A program made the translations under genes and the position numbers. This document shows positions 57,901 to 64,000 of a stretch of DNA of 64,000 nucleotides, piece by piece; position 1 is the first letter of the stretch; every line of letters begins with the position of its first letter. The notes under the pieces are model-generated. The model was not told the DNA's origin. It ran no database searches and was given only the letters and a program-made list of their open reading frames with translations. This DNA is from Daphnia pulex (lineage: Eukaryota > Arthropoda > Branchiopoda > Diplostraca > Daphniidae): contig NC_060027.1 of NCBI RefSeq assembly GCF_021134715.1, positions 3,596,001 through 3,660,000 of the forward strand, read 5' to 3'.

Positions 57901-60900
57901 AGGAGAGAGAGAAAAGAGGAAGAAAAAGAGAAAAATATCGCGGATCAAAAGGGATAAACAATGAACAAAAGAAACTGTGGAAACACACGGCACGGAAATA
58001 TTGAACGCCCACCATCAGCTTGGCGATCGTTTGCGCCGATACAGCTCGGCAACAAGAGGAGAAAAAGCGGATTGCAAACATCTTTCAAGAGACCGAGGTC
58101 TTAAGATGGTATTAAGGCACATACGGCTTTTCATCGGGAACAGCACACAAGTCTAAGTAGAAGAAGAAGAAGAAGTCTACCTCTTGCGCTTTGCGGTGGA
58201 TGTTGACTCGATGCCATTGATTGTCGTCAAAACGGACCCGAGGGGGTCGAATCTGTACGTCCAGTTTGCCGCTTCCCAAGTTGATGTTGAGAGTCACGGC
58301 CCCGTCACGCAGAGTCAACGCCAGATAATCCTCGCCATCGCCTTCGAGTGCCACACACATTTTCCCCCAAAATCAAAAAAGAAAATAAATTGTGCAGCCC
58401 CTTATTTGCTCGCGATGAAATGACGCCATCAAGTTGTTTGTCATCTACATACATTAATGCTGGACTAGATTGATAGCGTAAATATCTGAATACCCGTGTA
58501 GAAGAGCATGCCGGTGGCCTGGCGCGTTTTGAAGTAGAGTGAGACCTCGTCGCTGCTGCTGACGATCGGCTCGCCACCGCTCTGCGCCATGTCGTAGAAG
58601 AAGTAGTCGTGACCCCTTAGCGTCGCTTCTGGTGGCTGCTTGGCTGTTTGTTGACGACAAACGAACGAGTTTGTACACACACATGGAAAAAAGAGACAAA
58701 ATCAAAATAAAAAAGAGAACACAAATATTGAGTGAGAGTTTCTAGACATGTGAAAATATATAGAATATCAAGTCACCGTTTTTTATTATGCGATACTTAT
58801 TGTGTCTATTATACATGTACGCAGCGAAATTGTGTGTTTTTCCTTCTTCTATTTTTCCAGGCTATTGCAATGCAAACGAAGAACATTTCTATTGGCCCCA
58901 TCGGGCGTATAACTTTTTTCTCGACGTTTTGACAAGACAAAAAGAAATGAGTGTACCGTGTGTATATATTTATATATCTATATATATGCTCTGCTGTAAC
59001 AAACAATAAAAAGGGAGAGAACGAGAGAGAGGAAAAAGACCCTTAGGACAAGTTTTCGGTAAAATGTTTATCTGTCCGGGAGTTTTGAAACTGGCAAGTT
59101 TTGTTTTTTGTTGTTTTATTTCTCTAGACACACTGAAATGGATGGGGGGTTCAGGCCGTGATAACTCTCGTCTGTCACGAAGCTTTCGTCTGTTATCGAT
59201 CGTCTGACAAAACAAGAAACAGAGCCTCAGGTTAATGAACAGCACTCGAAAAACAGAAAAAAAAAAAAGAATTCATCGTGACTTTTGGTTTCTTATTTCT
59301 GGTGATTTGCGCCAGAAATTTGACGAATGACGTCCTTCTGTTAACGACTGAAACTGTAGAACTCGTATGAAGGTTTTCGCCCTTGTTTTGACGCCCTTGT
59401 CAGTGACCGTACATTCTGCCTGAGCTATAGCGCTGAAATTAGAGTGCAATGTTTCCGCCTTTGTACAGTCCCAGACAAACTGCGGTTGTCAAAAGTCTAC
59501 ATCCGCTATACGACTAAACCTTACAGCGTCCATTCACATTAGAAAGCGCGTGTGCATATAAATAGTAGCCTGTACAGAGAGAGGGGGGAGCACCAGCTGT
59601 TTAGCCATCGCCGTTTATATTATACTGTCGACATCCGAGTGGGTAGAGAAACCGAGAAGAAAGTGGAGTCGTCGTAGTAAATAGCGTAGTGATAGTAGTA
59701 GTAGTATTACTTCCTTCACTATTACTCTCTTAGCGGGGTGCCCTTCTCCTACCACCCACCCAAAACTCACCCGACCCCTCAAGTTTATGGCCAACGTCGG
59801 GACCCAAAATGATGGCGTCGTCATGATATACACTCATACATGCATCGCCAAAGGGTTCTTGTGTTAGACAGTAAAGATGCGAGATGGATAAACAGGACAC
59901 AGCCACCACCACCAGAGCTGTTGGGGAGGAGGAGGATGTTTCCGGCTCTCTTCTCGTACTATGTGCACCCGTCAACCCTCCCTGCCGTGTTCCGGCCATT
60001 ATGTGATCAACGACGTCATTACAGGAGCGCTGTAAAGCGACCACCCACCATTGAGCCCAGTGTCGGCGTCCATCAGAGACCCTGACAGGAGAAGAAGGGG
60101 GGCGATGATCGTTCGATCGCTATCTTTATCTAACTGGGGCGCCCATCAAAAGTAAAAAAGGAGGACAGGCTCAAAAGGTGATATCGGCTAGCACACGTTA
60201 AGCAATACCCCCCTCCACAAAAAAATAAAGTCTTTTGAGTTTATGCTTCGACATTAAAGCCAATAATAGGAAACGACGTCTCCTTCGGGAGGATTCTTGG
60301 ACGAATCCCTATGTATTATATCAGATATGCAGATATTATAAGCTCCTTTCTTATATAACATCGCAGCATGATATCCGTCCTGCATCAAACGGGAAAATAA
60401 GAATATCAGCGCTGGCTGGTAGAGCTCTGTTTTTTTTAGCAACGACTATTTATTATGCATACAACATTATTTTCGAATTTTGTGTTTCCTCTTTTAGTTT
60501 TTTTTTTTTTTTTTTTTAAGAACAGGATCACTAAAGTTAATACTCAATTTAGTCAATGTTGTACACACAGCAGTCTGCTTATTTCACATGATGGCTTCGT
60601 ATGAATAATGCGCAGGCGGATAATAGACATCATCCGCCGCATGATGACTATACTATATTCACGAAAGACTTTCTCCCCCCCCCCCGTCTTGATGACGTAA
60701 CTGCCGGTATAATATAACTGGCTCCCGCATCTGTATGCGTATCTCAGCTGTTTGTTTGTGCTAAAACTTTTCCTATACATATACTAAATTCAGAGAAGAA
60801 GGGGAAATTTTCTTAACGCCCGTCTCATTATCTCAACTATTTTGTAGATTTTGATTGAGCGAATTCTTATATAACCTGGACAAGGCGCACAAAGAACCAC

Positions 60901-63761
60901 ACCCAGAGTCTGTCTTCTCAGGTATATGGAAGTCGCCTTCTCCCAACTCGGCATGCCACACTTTTGTTTACCTCACATCACCATGGCGAATGAATCGATC
61001 CGCAAAGAAACACACACACACTACTCCTTGTGCACGCACGTATATCAAAAGGAAAAAGAAAAAAAAAACCTTCCAGGCAGCAGCCACCGTCCAGGGCAAG
61101 TCGCCTTCCTGTGAAACGAAACATTCGGGCGAGGGCTCTGCTGTGTACAGCACATATATACTTTCTCCTTATTCGGCTGAATATTGAATGCATTAAAGGT
61201 ATACATAGTAGAGGAAAGAGACTCGTCCTTTTTGAAAGGTTTACGAATAGGCTTAGACATAAAAAGAATCCTGATGGAATTTCCTCTTTGCATGTTGATC
61301 CCCCCCCTCCACTTCAATCAGGAGCCGCATGCAGCAGAGAGGTCGAGTACGTGAATTGAACAACTTTTGGGCCTGTCTGTATAGTATGAACGGGGGGTGC
61401 AAACTCCTTAACCCCCCCTTTTGATCTGTCAGCTCTCTAATCGCAACAAGGGCCATCCTTGTTCAACCATGTAGACACACAGCAGCAGCAGCGTCGTGGA
61501 ACATGACAAGGCATCAAACCGTTCATTCATGGTCACCGCATCAATTCACGATCTGATCCCGTCTGACGCAACCATCGCAGTCTGGTCAGTCCCATTTTTT
61601 TGTAGACAGATCAAACGTCTAGCTGGCTGTTTAGATCGCTTGACAATGTACACACACACATATACTACTCCACTCTAACCCATCTATAAATATACCTTCC
61701 CTTTTTGAATCAATAACGCGCTCCGTCTATATATATTCTCCTGTCTGCTGATTCTATTATTTCGCTGTGGCCGCAAATTTCCCTTTTATTCGCCGGTCGC
61801 GTCTTTTATTTAAAAAACCCCGACCTTTCACTCTAGGCTCCTTTTTGTTTTGTCTGAGTGCAACTTTTGCGGTTCGATGGGGGGGGGAGATCTGACTGAA
61901 GATATACACTCTCTCAAATATTTGGGAGTATATAGACGGTGTGGGGAGAAGAAAAAGGAAAATAAAATAAAAAGGGAAATAATGATGATGAAGGGACCGG
62001 GAGTTTTTGAGTCGGACACAAAAGATGGCGAAGAAAAGGGCTTGGAAAAGTTATAAGGAACCAACGAGACGGATGACGTTGTAATGAAAAGCAATCACCA
62101 AAACCTATATAGTTCACAGTCGAAAAAGTTGACTCGTCTGTCTGAGTTTAGAGAACCCCCGCCCCAGCCGAGAAAAAGTCTTGCCGCTTCAAAGGTCATC
62201 GATGGGTACACCGACCATGTTTTGAAACCCTTGAGCGATTTGATATAATAAATCTTAATAGCGTCGTTAACCACCAATTCATGTCGTCGTCTATAAACAA
62301 CTGAGACGTGTACCAGTAGTCGCATACATGCTCAGAGGAGAATAACGAGTCTCTACTACACACTCCCATGTAAAGCAGTCGCTAGTTCTCACATGGGCGC
62401 GCTATAGAGTGCCATACCTTTTCTGGCGTACACACACACACACTCTGTGTCCCATTACGATAACACACGACATGACAATGAGACAATATAACAATAGGGG
62501 GAAAGTCTATAAAGAACATCGAAGAGAAAAAGAAGAAAAGATGACGGTGAAATCCATTTCGTTTGTTGATGGCGCTGAGTAATTATTGATCTTTCTCTTC
62601 TGACAAAAGGACCTTTCTTTTCGCTTTTTTTTTTTTTGATCCGCACCAATAAAAGTCGAAAGTTTTTCTCTGTGGACAAACATTTCACTTGATCACCATG
62701 TACATACGACAGAAATATATATTTCAGCCGATTGAAAAAGAAAAATATTTTCAATCGGAAATCAATACTAACGCTATTTTATGGCGCAGCGGAGGAATCT
62801 ATACTATACAGTCTTTTTTAAATGTCAAGTGGTGTCCAGTGCATGTCTAATAAAATATGTATATGCCTACACTTTGATCGACTTTCATTCAGACCAGCGA
62901 GCAGCGACCTTATTAACTGGCACCGGCTATTTCCCTTGTGACGTTTGCGGTTTCCCTAAATTTTACAGTTGCATTCAATGAACTTTTGAATTCGACTACT
63001 TGTGAAATTGAAACGCCTATCGATTGATTTCAACTATTAATTGCATTAGCGTCGCAACGTTTTTTTTTTAGCTACAAGTAGTAGCACAAAATAGATACGA
63101 TTCAGCACAGATTTGTTTCGACTCTTGTTTGGTATCTAGCTCATACGTGTGGGAGTGTCTCGGCGCGTGCAAAGAGTAGGCGGGAACAATAAGAGCCACA
63201 GGCAGCGATATCATCGCCCAGTTGGTTGCAAAAACAACGTTGGCTTGGTCCGGCTGTCCAGCGCATGAGAGTAAGGCTCTTTCCAATTGCTTTTTCTTTT
63301 GTTTTTCTAACCAGCTGGATCGTTACTGGGCGACTGTTTGACCCAGGAAATTCGGATTAGTGATCGCACCTTTCCGTGTTCAATAAGAAAAAAGAGACCT
63401 GCAATGTTCTATAGCAACAGCCGCCCACACCTTTACGTCAAGATGCACCTTTAGGATATCAGTTTTGATAAGAGACTCGCTGATCGCGTTGACCATTTGC
63501 TCCCGAGTTAATGTCATCGACCATCGAATTGAAAGGCCCAGGTTTGATAATGATTTGCATGTTCACGGCATCAGCATAATTCATTCGGGGATCGATAGGT
63601 GTATGAATAATTGAGCAGCACTCACCTTTCTCACAAAAAGGTCCGTCGTAATCAAGATTTCTGCACTCGCAAACCGGACCCGTGTCGGTGTTGATGCAGA
63701 TGCCTCCGTGCTGGCAAGGATCCTGTTGAACGCACATGTCGAACTGGCTGACGCGCACTCC
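48952..63761 (-). CDS. Nrx-1: neurexin-1 (alpha-type), from EGF1 to the C-terminus; 5' end beyond the window
   Basis: Exons in order: 63761-63626 (EGF1), 58643-58494, 58341-58181, 57860-57834 (microexon), 57664-57506, 56672-56520 (LNS2), 54475-54368, 54255-54063, 53987-53796 (LNS3), 53018-52875 (EGF2), 52763-52543, 52442-52334, 52260-51634 (LNS4/LNS5), 51561-51403, 51245-51123 (EGF3), 50873-50695, 50605-50366, 50294-49991 (LNS6), 49915-49415 (Ser/Thr stalk) and 49340-48952. All phases agree. Neurexins are presynaptic adhesion receptors. Visible are six-cysteine EGF modules ([54 protein letters not shown]), laminin-G LNS signatures ([14 protein letters not shown]), a Thr-rich mucin-like stalk, one TM helix ([20 protein letters not shown]), a protein-4.1-type juxtamembrane stretch ([13 protein letters not shown]) and the C-terminal PDZ ligand EWYV, which binds CASK/Mint. 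LNS1 and the signal peptide must lie right of 64000. Confidence 0.95.
54476..56519. other. neurexin intron between LNS2 and LNS3
   Basis: A 2-kb intron with purine-rich stretches and short simple repeats, such as (GA)n near 55230. I see no exon with neurexin features and no independent gene. Confidence 0.5.
57834..57860 (-). other. 27-nt neurexin microexon at splice site SS2
   Basis: A strong polypyrimidine tract and CAG precede 57860, and GTAAGC follows 57834. The nine codons (ISGPESLCH) are in phase 0, as are both neighbours (RKAQE before, LVMTVDG after), so it can be skipped without a frame change. Its place in LNS2 corresponds to vertebrate SS2, where a small exon is alternatively used. 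Confidence 0.7.
58644..63625. other. 5-kb neurexin intron between EGF1 and LNS2
   Basis: This is the longest intron in the window. It contains (GTA/GTAGTA)n near 59690-59706, a (CA)n near 62430, poly-C near 60672-60684 and a long T tract near 60502-60520. No LNS- or EGF-like frame and no obvious internal promoter for a short neurexin form is recognised. Confidence 0.5.
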
Positions 63762-64000
63762 CTGCAAGCGAAAAGACAATAAACAAAAAGATTAGAAAAC
63801 GATAAGGACAGAATGTAACAATGTCAAGTGCCAGCACAATATGACAATATATGAGTAAAAAGGGAACAACCACGCTGTGACACACACATTCTGGAATGGT
63901 TCATGTGTCAACTTTGAGGCCACGAGCCAGGCAGCAGCAGCACGCACACACAGAATGAACATCAATCGGTTAAAGTGCTCGATTTGTTGTTGTCTCTGGT

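Noticed and set aside
1-64000. CRISPR array or bacterial-type operon
   Set aside because: No regular repeat-spacer structure; genes are spliced eukaryotic genes throughout.

Overview
This is animal nuclear DNA with short spliced genes: many introns are 50-120 bp with GT-AG borders. The gene content points to an arthropod, most likely a cladoceran crustacean such as Daphnia. Clues are several timeless-type circadian gene copies, insect-type gustatory receptors, a neurexin ending in EWYV, and a secreted Thr/Val-rich protein of a kind I associate with Daphnia. No species call is possible from sequence alone.

Layout. 0-10 kb: a cluster of timeless copies. One is a 3'-partial copy open through all visible exons (19-2082). 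Two are damaged copies arranged head to head as an almost perfect 1.2-kb inverted repeat (6275-7496 / 8057-9275). Two are single-exon fragments. A promoter-like block with a CACGTG E-box and a TATA box precedes the inverted repeat. 10-13 kb: a membrane-anchored coiled-coil protein and a secreted protein. 13.3-14.2 kb: a foldback transposable element with an 8-bp target duplication. 14.4-22.7 kb: a compact housekeeping block, IFT81 (-), a Ly6-like protein (-), TIMM29 (+), a C2H2 zinc-finger protein (+) and RNASEH2B (+). 22.7-29.8 kb: gene-poor, with a candidate spliced noncoding transcript, a small candidate secreted protein, a 16-bp motif cluster and a MITE. 29.8-32.1 kb: an orphan class A GPCR (-). 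36.6-42.3 kb: a gustatory receptor pseudogene and an intact gustatory receptor (both -). 43.3-47.2 kb: flotillin-1 (+). 48.9-63.8 kb: most of neurexin-1 (-), whose first LNS exons lie beyond the right edge.

For IFT81, RNASEH2B, TIMM29, the zinc-finger gene, the GPCR, the intact Gr and flotillin-1, the exon models sum to complete open frames with matching splice phases. The neurexin exons are in phase throughout. There is no operon-like logic. Notable arrangements are the tim cluster, the adjacent Gr pair, and a repeat family inserted in introns of both the Gr pseudogene and flotillin-1.

The most unusual structure is the tim inverted repeat. It sits directly downstream of a clock-type promoter, and a read-through transcript would fold into a long double-stranded hairpin of timeless sequence.
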